Positions 22,539-31,064 of a stretch of DNA of 43,411 nt are shown here, piece by piece. Position numbers and translations under genes: made by a program. Origin of the DNA: Bacteroidales bacterium KHT7. Its GTDB lineage: Bacteria > Bacteroidota > Bacteroidia > Bacteroidales > Bacteroidaceae. The stretch is from the NCBI GenBank assembly GCA_900102385.1, contig FNBQ01000029.1, positions 747-44,157 of the forward strand. Reading direction: 5' to 3'. Each line of letters starts with the position of its first letter. Position 1 is the first letter of the stretch. The notes beneath the pieces were generated by a model. The model saw only the letters and a list, made by a program, of their open reading frames with translations, searched no databases and was not told the origin of the DNA.

Positions 22539-24653
22539 TTAATAACCTGGATTCTGCCAGAAACCTGTTGCTGTTGATGAGTACTGAAGTACGCCATTAG
22601 CATCGGCTGATGCTGGGCAGTCAATCTTGTTTGTTACAGCATCCATCTGAGCCTCTGGAATTGGACGATAGTAGTACTTAGCCTCAACATTTGCAGAAGC
22701 CGCACCATTACGAGCCTTAACATACTCTACAAGTTTGTGAGTACGCTTCAGGTCGAACCAACGCTGCTGCTCACCACAAAGTTCGATAGCACGCTCCTCA
22801 AGGATTGTGTCGATATCTACGCTACCTGTACGAGAGTTGTCCTGACCATCGATAGCACGAGCGTTACGCAACGTGTTGATTGTAGCAAGAGCATCGCCAC
22901 CTGTCTGCAACTGACACTCTGCAAGAATCAAATACATCTCTGACAAACGGAATACGATTGCATCGCGGTGTGAGATATCGTGAGTTGGATAAGCTGACTC
23001 ATACTGGTCGTCGAGGAACTTCTTCAAGCCCGGATATGACTTCCAACCACCGATGTTTACGTTGTTGTAACGAGCATCGCCATATACATCAGATACTGCC
23101 TTTGCAACCTTTGTTGGCTGTGCTACTGACATATCATTGCTGTCGTAAACTGGGATATCACCACCTGTTGCAAACTGCAAACGATAACGACCCTTAGCCC
23201 AAGCCTGAAGAGCCTGACCTTCTGGAGAGTCGCCATCAAGCGGAGAGTAGTAGATTGCTGTATCACCGGCATTGAAATAGTTACCGTCCTTCTTATATGC
23301 CTCTTCTGGGTCTGTCATAAACTCACCCATGTTTGGATAGTACTTAGAAGCATTCTTCTCCAAATCAACAGGACAGTTGTAGTGAGTAAGCAATGTAGCC
23401 TCAACACGCTGGTCTGTTGCACGATACTTCTCCATTGTTCTCCACAAGTAAAGTGAAGGCAAATAACGTGTAAATCCACGTCCGTATGGAGAATAGAACT
23501 TGGTGATATCAACCTGCTTGCCAGTCTTTGCTGATGTTACAAATGTATTCTTTGTTGCATCGCCCAAAGTACGGATAAACAAGTTTGAGCTGGCATTGCT
23601 GTTACCGCCAAGACCGTCCTGCTTAACACCGTTGCTCCACATTGAAACGAACATAAGCAACATTGCAGAACCACCACGGCTATAACCTGTACGAGTAATC
23701 AATGAGTTATACTGCAAATGTTTACCATCCTTATCAACCTTATAGCGGTAAGGTATACAGTTGTCTGTAGACAAACTCTCATCATAATAAACACCCCAGA
23801 TTGCCTCCTTGTTATTCTTTACTGCCTCGTTATTCATATTCCAGTTATCAGCATAACGAGAATAGAAAGATGCACCAGAATTGTTGATAACATCCTGTGC
23901 TGCATCCTGAGCTACCTTATAATAGTCGGTCTTGCCCAACCAAGAAGCAGCATAAAGCGCTACACGAGCCTTAAGAGCCTCGGCTGCGTAGTAGTTTGCA
24001 CGAGCCTGAATACCGCCGTCTGCCTTAGTCATGAAGTTTGCAGCCTTGAACTGAGCCATAGACTCATCAAGATCCTTAAGAATCTTCTCATAAACCTCAG
24101 CCTCAGGAACACGGACAGGGTCAGTTGTCTTAGTTTCTACTGTTATAGGTGCATCGTTGTAAGGGATAGGACCCCATGTTGCAACCATCTGAGAATAGTA
24201 AAGAGCACGGAGGAACAAAGCCTCGCCTCTGTACTGCGCCTTCTTTGTATCTGTAATTATCGTATTCTTGTCGATGTAAACAAGAGCATTGTTACACTGG
24301 TCAACGGCAGCATAGAACATTTCCCAGTAGTGGTCGAGACATGCATCATTAGCAGTATTACCATCCAATGATGTTGCAGTCAAGTTGTAAGTAACAAGAG
24401 AGTTCTGCTTGTTGTCATAACCGCCAAGGAAAAGGTCTGAACCCATCTCTGTCAAGCCAAGACCAGCCTCCTTGCCCCACCAGCCACGAGTAACGGCATA
24501 GCAAGAACGTACAAGTCCCTCAATTCCGCTCTCTGTAGAATATGTCAAGTCGGCGCTCATACCAGTCTTGTTATCCTCTTCCAGAAAATCTGAACAAGAT
24601 GTGGCAGTAGAGAGCAATGATGCTGCCAACAATATACTATATAGTTTTTTCAT
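22539..24653 (-). CDS. SusD/RagB-like outer-membrane lipoprotein (pair 2), long form
   Basis: This 704-residue SusD homologue has a lipoprotein signal peptide (MKKLYSILLAASLLSTATSC, Cys20). The N-terminal SusD domain shows YWEMFYAAVDQCNNALVYID and AQYRGEALFLRALYYSQMVATWGPIPY. The C-terminal RagB/SusD signature reads FRLSEMYLILAECQLQTGG...INTLRNARA...ILEERAIELCGEQQRWFDLKRT. It is roughly 100-200 residues longer than most SusD proteins; the extra length seems to lie in the ligand-facing middle (about 250-520). It follows susC by 20 nt. No carbohydrate-active enzyme or regulator is adjacent, so the ligand is unknown. Confidence 0.95.
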   Translation of the reverse strand: MKKLYSILLAASLLSTATSCSDFLEEDNKTGMSADLTYSTESGIEGLVRSCYAVTRGWWGKEAGLGLTEMGSDLFLGGYDNKQNSLVTYNLTATSLDGNTANDACLDHYWEMFYAAVDQCNNALVYIDKNTIITDTKKAQYRGEALFLRALYYSQMVATWGPIPYNDAPITVETKTTDPVRVPEAEVYEKILKDLDESMAQFKAANFMTKADGGIQARANYYAAEALKARVALYAASWLGKTDYYKVAQDAAQDVINNSGASFYSRYADNWNMNNEAVKNNKEAIWGVYYDESLSTDNCIPYRYKVDKDGKHLQYNSLITRTGYSRGGSAMLLMFVSMWSNGVKQDGLGGNSNASSNLFIRTLGDATKNTFVTSAKTGKQVDITKFYSPYGRGFTRYLPSLYLWRTMEKYRATDQRVEATLLTHYNCPVDLEKNASKYYPNMGEFMTDPEEAYKKDGNYFNAGDTAIYYSPLDGDSPEGQALQAWAKGRYRLQFATGGDIPVYDSNDMSVAQPTKVAKAVSDVYGDARYNNVNIGGWKSYPGLKKFLDDQYESAYPTHDISHRDAIVFRLSEMYLILAECQLQTGGDALATINTLRNARAIDGQDNSRTGSVDIDTILEERAIELCGEQQRWFDLKRTHKLVEYVKARNGAASANVEAKYYYRPIPEAQMDAVTNKIDCPASADANGVLQYSSTATGFWQNPGY

Positions 24654-24673
24654 CTGTTAATATCAATTAATGT

Positions 24674-27600
24674 TTAGAATGAAAGGTTTACGCCAAGAAC
24701 AAACTGCTTAGCAAGTGGGAAGTTGATAGAACCGCCACGCTCAGGATCGTAACCGTCATCAAGTCTGTTCAACGTAATAAAGTTCTTCAAAGAACAGTAA
24801 ACTTTTGCATTAGAAATCTTTGCCTTTTCAAGAAGACTCTTATCTAATGTATATGACAATGTTATATCCTTAATCTTGAAGAAGTCTGCCTTTTCATAAA
24901 GAAGAGCAGTCTTATAAGTTGTGTAAATATCCTTAGAATTACCTTCACCAGCACCTGGGCTTGGAATCTTAACGTCTGTATTTGTTGGAGTCCAGTAATC
25001 AACATCAGCCCAGTTTGCATCACCATCGTCAAGACCAAGAGCATTGTTCTTGTCGTATGCCATATAACCGCCAAGACGAGCCATAGCCTGAATGCTAAGC
25101 GCAAAATTCTTGTAAGAGAATGTATTAGTCAAACCAATAACATGCTTTGGAGAACGGTTGTAAACAACTCTATCATCATCAGCTTTTATCTTACCATCAT
25201 TGTTCTGGTCAATAATCTTAATTGTACCCGGAGTTCCATAACCTTTAACAGGAGCCTCAACAGTAATGCCCTTAGCCTCCATATCCTTAACATAAGCATC
25301 GTACTCTCCTACATTCCAGCAGTTTCCAACTTCATAGTCGTAAAACATTGAAATTGGTTGTCCAACCATCAAGAATGATGTTCCGCTAACAACATTCTTA
25401 TCCAACCCGTCTGCCAACTTAGCCACCTCGTCATGAGAGTGAGAATAAGAAGCGTTGATATCCCACTGGAAATCCTTAGTCTTAACAGCAAGCGCATTCA
25501 AAGAGAACTCAATACCATATCCCTTTGACTGACCTACATTTGAAAGAACAGAAGAGAATACAGAAGATGTTGGAGCACTCTTATAATAAAGAAGATCGTC
25601 AGTCTTTGTGATATAATAATCGATAGTACCAGTAATGCGGCTATCCAAGAAACCATAGTCAAAACCTACATTCCATGCCTTAGTTGTCTCCCATGTCAAA
25701 TCAGGGTTACTCATTGTCATAGGAATAAACTGAGTTGCAGAACCCGGAACAGTTGCCTCAACTGTTGCCAAAGTCTGATATGGATCAACAGCAGCGTTAC
25801 CAGATACACCCCAAGACAAACGGAGTTTCAAGTTGCTCAACCAAGAAGCTGTAGACTGCATAAATGATTCCTCGTTGATTCTCCAACCAGCAGACAAAGA
25901 AGGGAAGCATCCCCACTTATGGCCATCTGCCAAAACAGACGAACCATCTGCACGAAGAGTTGCTTGGAACAAATACTTACTCAAATAAGAATAGTTTGCA
26001 CGGGCAAAATAAGAAAGCAATGCCTTCTTCTCATAGCTTGAAGAATATGCCAAGTCTCCATTTTTAAGAATCTTTGTAACATCATAGAAAGAACTATTAT
26101 AATAGTGATCCTTATCAGCAGTACCAGAAAGACTTAGGTCTTCACCTACAGTCTGTGTCATTTCATGACCCAAAAGGAAGCCCAAGTCATGCTTCTCATC
26201 AAGTGTGAAATTATAGTTCAATGTATTCTGCCATGTCAAAGTAGTTGATGCAGAAGTTGCATTTGAAATAGCTGTTGTAGAAGGAGACTGGTAACGACCT
26301 ACAGACTTAAAGTCCTGATATGTACCAGTACGGCTGTTGTTACGGTCAACAGACAACTGTGTCTTAAACACAAGATTCTTGATAATGTTAGCCTGCAAAT
26401 AACCGCTACCTAAGAAACGAGTGCTTTCGATATTTCTCTTATAGTTATCGCCCTCATCCATCAATGGGTTAACGTGAGCAACATAGAAGACATTTGGAGT
26501 CTCGTTAATTTCGCCATTGCTATTATAAACATGAGTCAAAGACGTCATCTTACGAGCAGAGTTGAAGATTGCACCGTTACGAGAATCCTTGTCGCGATAT
26601 GTGAAAGCAAGGCTTGCACCAACCTTGAATATCTTGTTAATAGAATGGTCGATATTTACACGACCATTGTAGCGGTCAAGAGCATCGTTCTTCAACAAAC
26701 CCTTGTCGTACATAGCAGCAAGAGAGATGTTAAAGTTTGTGTTATTGTTACCACCGCTTACACTAACCTCGTAGTTCTGGGTTGTTGAGTTCTGGAAGAT
26801 TTCATCATACCAGTCTGCGTATGAACCCTGAGCAATAATGTCAACAATCTTTGTGCCGTCTGCAATAGACTTATCTCCAAAGGCATCTGCAAGAGTTGCA
26901 TTTGCTGTGCCCCAGTTACCTGATTCAACATCTTTACGATAGTTTTCACGGTCAATCCAACGCTGAACCTCCTTATCTCCATACATAGACTTAACGATAG
27001 AAGTTGGGCTGTTGAAAGACCAATATGCATTTACGTTTACGCGAGTCTTACCAGCCTTACCACGCTTTGTAGTAATGATGATAACACCGTTTGCACCCTT
27101 AGTACCATAGATTGCAGTTGAAGAAGCATCCTTCAAGATATCCATAGACTCAATATCAGAAGCCGGAATATCAAGAGTAGAACCGTACTCAACACCATCT
27201 ACAATAATAAGAGGTGAGTTGCTTGCAGTAATAGAGCGGTTACCACGAACTGTGATAGATACGCCAGAACCAGCCTGACCATCGCTCTGAGTCAAATCGA
27301 CACCCGGAACTTTAGCCTGCATAGCTGAAAGGGCATTTGCGCCGGCAACCTTAGCAAGGTCTGAAGTGCTTACAGAAGCTACAGAACCAGTGAGGTCTTT
27401 CTTCTTTACAGCACCGTAACCAATAACTACGACCTCTTCAAGATTCTTAGAATCCTCCTGAATTGTGGCATTGATAGTAGTCTGTCCATTGACCTTAATT
27501 TCCTGAGAAACATAGCCGATGTAAGAGAACACCAATGTAGCGTTTGCCTTAACGTTTGTTAAGGTATAATTACCTTCAAAGTCGGTAATTGTTCCGTTAT

Positions 27601-27754
27601 TAGTACCTTTTTCGAGTACATTAGCACCAATAACCGGATCGCCGGTTGCATCTTTCACAGTACCCTTTATGGTATTCTGTGCAAAAGCAACAGCGCAGAA
27701 CATGATGACGCACAGCGTCGCCAAGGTTCTTTGAAACAGAATTTTTGAATTCAT
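24674..27754 (-). CDS. SusC/RagA-like TonB-dependent transporter (pair 2)
   Basis: This 1026-residue outer-membrane importer has a signal peptide to about residue 25 (ends VAFAQ). A carboxypeptidase-regulatory-like domain follows (about 28-105; IKGTVKDATGDPVIGANVLEKG). The plug carries EVVVIGYGAVKKKDLTGSVASV and the SusC signature SMDILKDASSTAIYGTKGANGVIIITTKRG. The barrel ends in VLGVNLSF. It is first in a susC-susD unit, with a -7 box about 107 nt upstream. With its SusD partner it should import a large ligand, probably glycan-derived, but nothing nearby identifies it. Confidence 0.96.
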   Translation of the reverse strand: MNSKILFQRTLATLCVIMFCAVAFAQNTIKGTVKDATGDPVIGANVLEKGTNNGTITDFEGNYTLTNVKANATLVFSYIGYVSQEIKVNGQTTINATIQEDSKNLEEVVVIGYGAVKKKDLTGSVASVSTSDLAKVAGANALSAMQAKVPGVDLTQSDGQAGSGVSITVRGNRSITASNSPLIIVDGVEYGSTLDIPASDIESMDILKDASSTAIYGTKGANGVIIITTKRGKAGKTRVNVNAYWSFNSPTSIVKSMYGDKEVQRWIDRENYRKDVESGNWGTANATLADAFGDKSIADGTKIVDIIAQGSYADWYDEIFQNSTTQNYEVSVSGGNNNTNFNISLAAMYDKGLLKNDALDRYNGRVNIDHSINKIFKVGASLAFTYRDKDSRNGAIFNSARKMTSLTHVYNSNGEINETPNVFYVAHVNPLMDEGDNYKRNIESTRFLGSGYLQANIIKNLVFKTQLSVDRNNSRTGTYQDFKSVGRYQSPSTTAISNATSASTTLTWQNTLNYNFTLDEKHDLGFLLGHEMTQTVGEDLSLSGTADKDHYYNSSFYDVTKILKNGDLAYSSSYEKKALLSYFARANYSYLSKYLFQATLRADGSSVLADGHKWGCFPSLSAGWRINEESFMQSTASWLSNLKLRLSWGVSGNAAVDPYQTLATVEATVPGSATQFIPMTMSNPDLTWETTKAWNVGFDYGFLDSRITGTIDYYITKTDDLLYYKSAPTSSVFSSVLSNVGQSKGYGIEFSLNALAVKTKDFQWDINASYSHSHDEVAKLADGLDKNVVSGTSFLMVGQPISMFYDYEVGNCWNVGEYDAYVKDMEAKGITVEAPVKGYGTPGTIKIIDQNNDGKIKADDDRVVYNRSPKHVIGLTNTFSYKNFALSIQAMARLGGYMAYDKNNALGLDDGDANWADVDYWTPTNTDVKIPSPGAGEGNSKDIYTTYKTALLYEKADFFKIKDITLSYTLDKSLLEKAKISNAKVYCSLKNFITLNRLDDGYDPERGGSINFPLAKQFVLGVNLSF

Positions 27755-27809
27755 AGATGTGCTTTAAAAATATTAATATTATTAATTAAAAGTCATAAAA
27801 TCAACTCTC

Positions 27810-27858
27810 CGTTTGCGAAAACGATAATACAGAAAAGCCACCGTTAACGCTTCAACGG
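27810..27858 (-). promoter_or_regulatory. Two stem-loops in the susC-2 leader
   Basis: CCGTT...AACGG (27841-27858) is at or next to the predicted 5' end of the RNA, and CGTTT-GCGA-AAACG (27810-27823) follows. Together with the leader of about 100 nt, this parallels the susC-1 leader. Confidence 0.4.
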
Positions 27859-27860
27859 CT

Positions 27861-27869
27861 GCAAATATA
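27861..27869 (-). promoter_or_regulatory. -7 element of susC-susD pair 2
   Basis: The minus strand reads TATATTTGC, about 107 nt before the susC ATG. A clear -33 TTTG is not seen. Confidence 0.5.
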
Positions 27870-28118
27870 TCTAAATGTTTTAAAAATGACCCTAAAAGAG
27901 GGTGAAAAAACATTTAAAAAATGTTAAATTTAAAAATGCAAATTTAAAATATGATTTATAAATGTTAAAAAACACAAAAATCAACAATATGCCGCATTAC
28001 ACTATACGAACATATTGTCGATTTTAGCATTATTATTCGATTATGAATTACAGTTGGGGTACTCCTTCAGAGTGCTTGTCGCTGATGGCGTCTTATGCCG
28101 CAGTTCATTCCGACCTAC

Positions 28119-28155
28119 AGTTACTGAGCGAAGACGCCTTCCTGCGTCTGTAACT
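28119..28155. repeat. Nested hairpin with an alternative pairing
   Basis: AGTTAC...AGACGC-CTTCCT-GCGTCT-GTAACT folds as a stem with one bulge. The upstream GGCGTCTT (28087-28094) could instead pair with AAGACGCC (28131-28138), which would exclude the first fold. Confidence 0.5.
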
Positions 28156-28169
28156 CTTGGTTCTGGCTG

Positions 28170-28560
28170 ATTCTTGCGTTCCCTTTGGCTGCAAGCGAAC
28201 GTTTTTTCCTTTGTTCTGCCGAATTTGCAATTCGGCAACAGTAAACAAACGCGAGTTTGCAACTCGCATTGTCGCATAGCGACAAAAATTGGTACGTGCA
28301 AAAATTGATATTTTTTCAGCAATAGGAATTCTTGCGTCCCTTCGGTGGCAAGCGAACGATTTTTTCAGCGGTGGGAATTGCAAATTCCCTTTTTCTTTTC
28401 TCAGCCGAATTCTTGCGTCCCTTCGGTAGCAAGCGAACAAAGTTCGAGCGCGGAAATTCGGCAGAACGGTAAGACTTTTTGGCTGCAAGCGAACAAAGTT
28501 CGAGCGACAAATTCGGCTGAACATAAGTATAGCAAGCGACCATAGGACGAGTGCGGGAAT
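28170..28560 (-). repeat. Cluster of REP-like elements, mostly in minus orientation
   Basis: It contains CTGCCGAATT-TGC-AATTCGGCA (28216-28237) and GCGAGTT-TGC-AACTCGC (28251-28267), followed by GTCGCATAGCGAC. Next are a partial insert (28331-28358) and GGGAATT-GCA-AATTCCC (28373-28389). A complete long form in minus orientation lies at 28402-28464, and a further part of the insert at about 28480-28507. The long form is the exact reverse complement of the 12159 type apart from one end base. Confidence 0.88.
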
Positions 28561-28609
28561 TACATATTTTCAACTTACCCATAACCTACATTGGACGAAC
28601 CATTCGTCT

Positions 28610-28845
28610 TGCTATCCCCTTACTATCGACTTACTTCACCATAACCTACCCATCACCTAATCTGGCTATACCCTACATATAGTTTACATATAGCTAACAT
28701 ATAGCCAACATATAGCTAACATATAGCTTGCATATACCTTGCGTATAGCTTCCGTATATCTTCAATATACCTACCTTCTTCCTACCTTCTTCCTACCTTC
28801 TTCCTACCTTCTTCCTACCTTCTTCCTACCTTCTTCCTACCTTCT
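28610..28845. repeat. 11-bp-period tandem array with two unit types
   Basis: From about 28671 the units keep an exact 11-bp step for some 16 units: first about nine units of the TAACATATAGC type, then about seven of the CTACCTTCTTC type, without loss of phase at the change. Before 28671 the period continues in degenerate form (CTA words 11 apart at 28612 and 28623, and at 28646 and 28657). There are no unique spacers, so it is not a CRISPR array. Confidence 0.9.
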
Positions 28846-28860
28846 ATTTTGTATATAATA

Positions 28861-28890
28861 AACGGACAATTTCTGGCGAAATTGTCCGTT
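28861..28890. other. Strong 13-bp hairpin downstream of dsbD
   Basis: AACGGACAATTTC and GAAATTGTCCGTT pair perfectly around TGGC. No T run follows on either strand, so a standard terminator is doubtful, although the position 105 nt past the dsbD stop would fit one. Confidence 0.6.
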
Positions 28891-28929
28891 ATAAATCCTC
28901 GGCAATTATGAAAGCAATTTTGAATTATC

Positions 28930-28994
28930 AATTATGAATTTTGAATTGTTCATTGTCAATTGTCAACTGTCTGATTTTTTTCAATTTTCAACTT
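28930..28994. repeat. Dispersed AT-rich repeats running into the dsbD 3' end
   Basis: TTGTCAATTGTCAACTGTC (the minus-strand form of the TTGACA repeat) is followed by tandem TTCAATTTTCAACTTTCAA words. The dsbD stop codon lies inside this tandem stretch. Confidence 0.7.
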
Positions 28995-31019
28995 TCAATT
29001 TTCAACTTTCGAATTCTCAATTCCCGTCTTCAGGAACTTCACATACTTGTCGATATCCTCGTCGTAACTGTATGCTGCATTCAGCGGATTGCCGTTGCCA
29101 TCTACCAAGACATAGAACGGCTGCGTGTTGCTTCCGAACTTGTGACGTTGCAGATAACTCCACTTGTCGCCAAGAGTGCGGAGAGTCAACATACTACCAT
29201 CAGCCTCGGTAACAGTAAGTTTCTGCGGAAGCGGCTTCTTGTTATCGGTATACAACTCTATCAATACATAGTCGTTCTCGAGCATCTCGCGCACCTTAGG
29301 GTCAGTCCACACGGCAGCCTCCATCTTTCGGCAGTTTACGCAGCCAAGACCAGTAAAGTCGAGCATGACAGGCTTGTTGTGCTCGCGCGCATACGCCATA
29401 CCCTCGTCATAATCGCTGAACATCGGCTTAACCGAATTATCCACAAGTTTCCACTTCTGCGTACTCATTGGCGGCGTAAAGGCACTAACAAGCTTAACAG
29501 GCGCGCCCCACAGTCCCGGAACGAGATAGCAGACAAACAGCGCGACAATAGCACCTATTAAAATACGAACCTTTCCGACTGACTTCTTGCCTCGGTGGTC
29601 GTCTGGAATCTTGACAAAGCCGAACAGAAAGAGGGCAAGCCATGCAAAGAGCACAATCCAGATGCCAATGAACAAATCGCGGAACAGCAGATTCCATCCG
29701 TAAGCCATATCAGCCACAGAGAAGAACTTGAGGGCAAAAGCCAGTTCGATGAAGCCAAGGAACACTTTTACGACCACCATCCAACTGCCCGACTTTGGCG
29801 CTTGCTTGAGCCATGCAGGGAAGAGTGCGAACAACGTGAAAGGTAGAGCAAGCGCGATGGCAAAGCCCAACATGCCGAGCGATGGGGCAAGCAACTCGCC
29901 TGTTGTTGAGATCTCTACCAGCAAGAAACCTATAATAGGGCCTGTGCAACTGAACGACACCAACGCCAAGGTGAATGCCATGAGGAATATGCTGAGTAAA
30001 CCTGTAGCTTTGTCTGCCTTGCTGTCAACAGCGGTGCTCCACGATGCAGGCAGAGTAATCTCGAACAAGCCGAGGAAACTGAGTCCGAATACGACGAGCA
30101 GCAGGAAGAAGAATATATTGGCAACGGCACTCGTTGAAAGCGCGTTGAGTTGGTTGGCACTCGACAGCAGCGTTACCACAACAGCCAGAAGCATATAGAT
30201 GACAACGATGCTTGCGCCGTATGTAAACGCATCGCGGATGGCTTTTGAGCGGTCGGCACTTCGTTTAAGGAAGAAACTTACCGTCATAGGGATTATAGGC
30301 CACACGCACGGAGTGGCGAGAGCCACAAGTCCGCCCAAGAAGCCAAGCAGGAAGATAGTGAGAAGAGAGCGGTCAGCCCCACCCTGTCCTTCGTCACCGC
30401 CGAAAGAGTTGAGTTTGTCTATTACAGGAGTCCACAAATCGGACACGGCAGTTGTATCGACATTCATCACTACTGCCGAAGAAGCCGATGCAACGGACGA
30501 ATCGGCAATAGCGTTCTTCTCGTCAGCCTGAGCCGCATCCTTTGCGGCATCAGTCTTGGCTGCGGCAACCTTGCCCGAGAAAGAGAAGTCCACCGATGTA
30601 GGCGGAAGGCAGTTCTCGTCGTTGCATGCGCCATATTCAAGATATCCGTTAGCCTCGTAGTCGTCGCCAGTAATCTGTATTCGCTGCACGAACTGCACGG
30701 AATGTTCGAAATACCGAACGTCCATGCCGAACATATCCTCGTACTTCTTTATCTCGTTGCCTTCGGGCTTCAGTCTGCCCACAGCCTTAACGTTGCGGCT
30801 GTCTTCGAGATGGAACGAAGCAGATATTGGTCCGTCGTCGGGCAGACCGGTTGAATACACATGCCATCCGTTGGAAATTGTTCCGCTGAAGATGACGTCA
30901 AATTCACGTTCGCTTACCTGTTTTTGCTTGACAGCAAACTTTACAGGACTTTTGATTTGCGCAATTGTCGGTATCATTATGCCGAGCAAAAGCATGATTG
31001 TTGTTATAATCCGTCTCAT
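28995..31019 (-). CDS. dsbD: Thiol:disulfide interchange protein DsbD
   Basis: DsbD moves electrons from cytoplasmic thioredoxin to periplasmic thiol proteins. From ATG 31019 (MRRIITTIMLLLGIMIPTIAQ) it is 674 residues. The periplasmic N-terminal domain ends with a Cys pair (YGACNDENCLPPTSVDF, about 110-125). A low-complexity linker leads to an eight-helix membrane domain with Cys in TPCVWPIIPMTVSFF and FSCTGPIIGF. The C-terminal thioredoxin domain carries CVNC (FTGLGCVNCRKMEA). All three redox pairs needed for the relay are present. The upstream TTG at 31028 lies in a -7 box, so ATG 31019 is chosen, leaving almost no leader. The last residues (ENSKVEN) are encoded by the adjoining AT-rich repeat. 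Confidence 0.95.
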   Translation of the reverse strand: MRRIITTIMLLLGIMIPTIAQIKSPVKFAVKQKQVSEREFDVIFSGTISNGWHVYSTGLPDDGPISASFHLEDSRNVKAVGRLKPEGNEIKKYEDMFGMDVRYFEHSVQFVQRIQITGDDYEANGYLEYGACNDENCLPPTSVDFSFSGKVAAAKTDAAKDAAQADEKNAIADSSVASASSAVVMNVDTTAVSDLWTPVIDKLNSFGGDEGQGGADRSLLTIFLLGFLGGLVALATPCVWPIIPMTVSFFLKRSADRSKAIRDAFTYGASIVVIYMLLAVVVTLLSSANQLNALSTSAVANIFFFLLLVVFGLSFLGLFEITLPASWSTAVDSKADKATGLLSIFLMAFTLALVSFSCTGPIIGFLLVEISTTGELLAPSLGMLGFAIALALPFTLFALFPAWLKQAPKSGSWMVVVKVFLGFIELAFALKFFSVADMAYGWNLLFRDLFIGIWIVLFAWLALFLFGFVKIPDDHRGKKSVGKVRILIGAIVALFVCYLVPGLWGAPVKLVSAFTPPMSTQKWKLVDNSVKPMFSDYDEGMAYAREHNKPVMLDFTGLGCVNCRKMEAAVWTDPKVREMLENDYVLIELYTDNKKPLPQKLTVTEADGSMLTLRTLGDKWSYLQRHKFGSNTQPFYVLVDGNGNPLNAAYSYDEDIDKYVKFLKTGIENSKVEN

Positions 31020-31024
31020 TTTGC

Positions 31025-31033
31025 GCAAAAATA
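31025..31033 (-). promoter_or_regulatory. -7 element of dsbD
   Basis: The minus strand reads TATTTTTGC, ending only 5 nt before ATG 31019. It lies in the 45-bp gap between the GH2 gene and dsbD. The -33 region is not clear. Confidence 0.5.
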
Positions 31034-31064
31034 ATGAATTTATGGGATTCTATGCTACATTTTA

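Larger units (their letters stand above)
27755..28994. other. Gene-free 1.24-kb region rich in repeats and hairpins
   Basis: It holds, in order: the susC-2 leader and promoter, an AT-rich stretch, an inverted repeat (ACAATATG/CATATTGT, 27984-28018), a nested hairpin (28119-28155), a REP-like repeat cluster (28170-28560), an 11-bp tandem array (about 28610-28845), a strong hairpin (28861-28890) and AT-rich dispersed repeats up to the dsbD stop codon. Short ORFs across it run through the repeats and are not credible genes. Confidence 0.8.

Noticed and set aside
28041-28582. Several minus-strand ORFs of 88-139 codons
   Set aside because: They run through the hairpin-repeat cluster; similar peptides simply reflect the repeated DNA. 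They have no start signals.
28610-28845. Possible CRISPR array
   Set aside because: The 11-bp units are contiguous with no spacers, the unit is far too short, and no cas genes are nearby.
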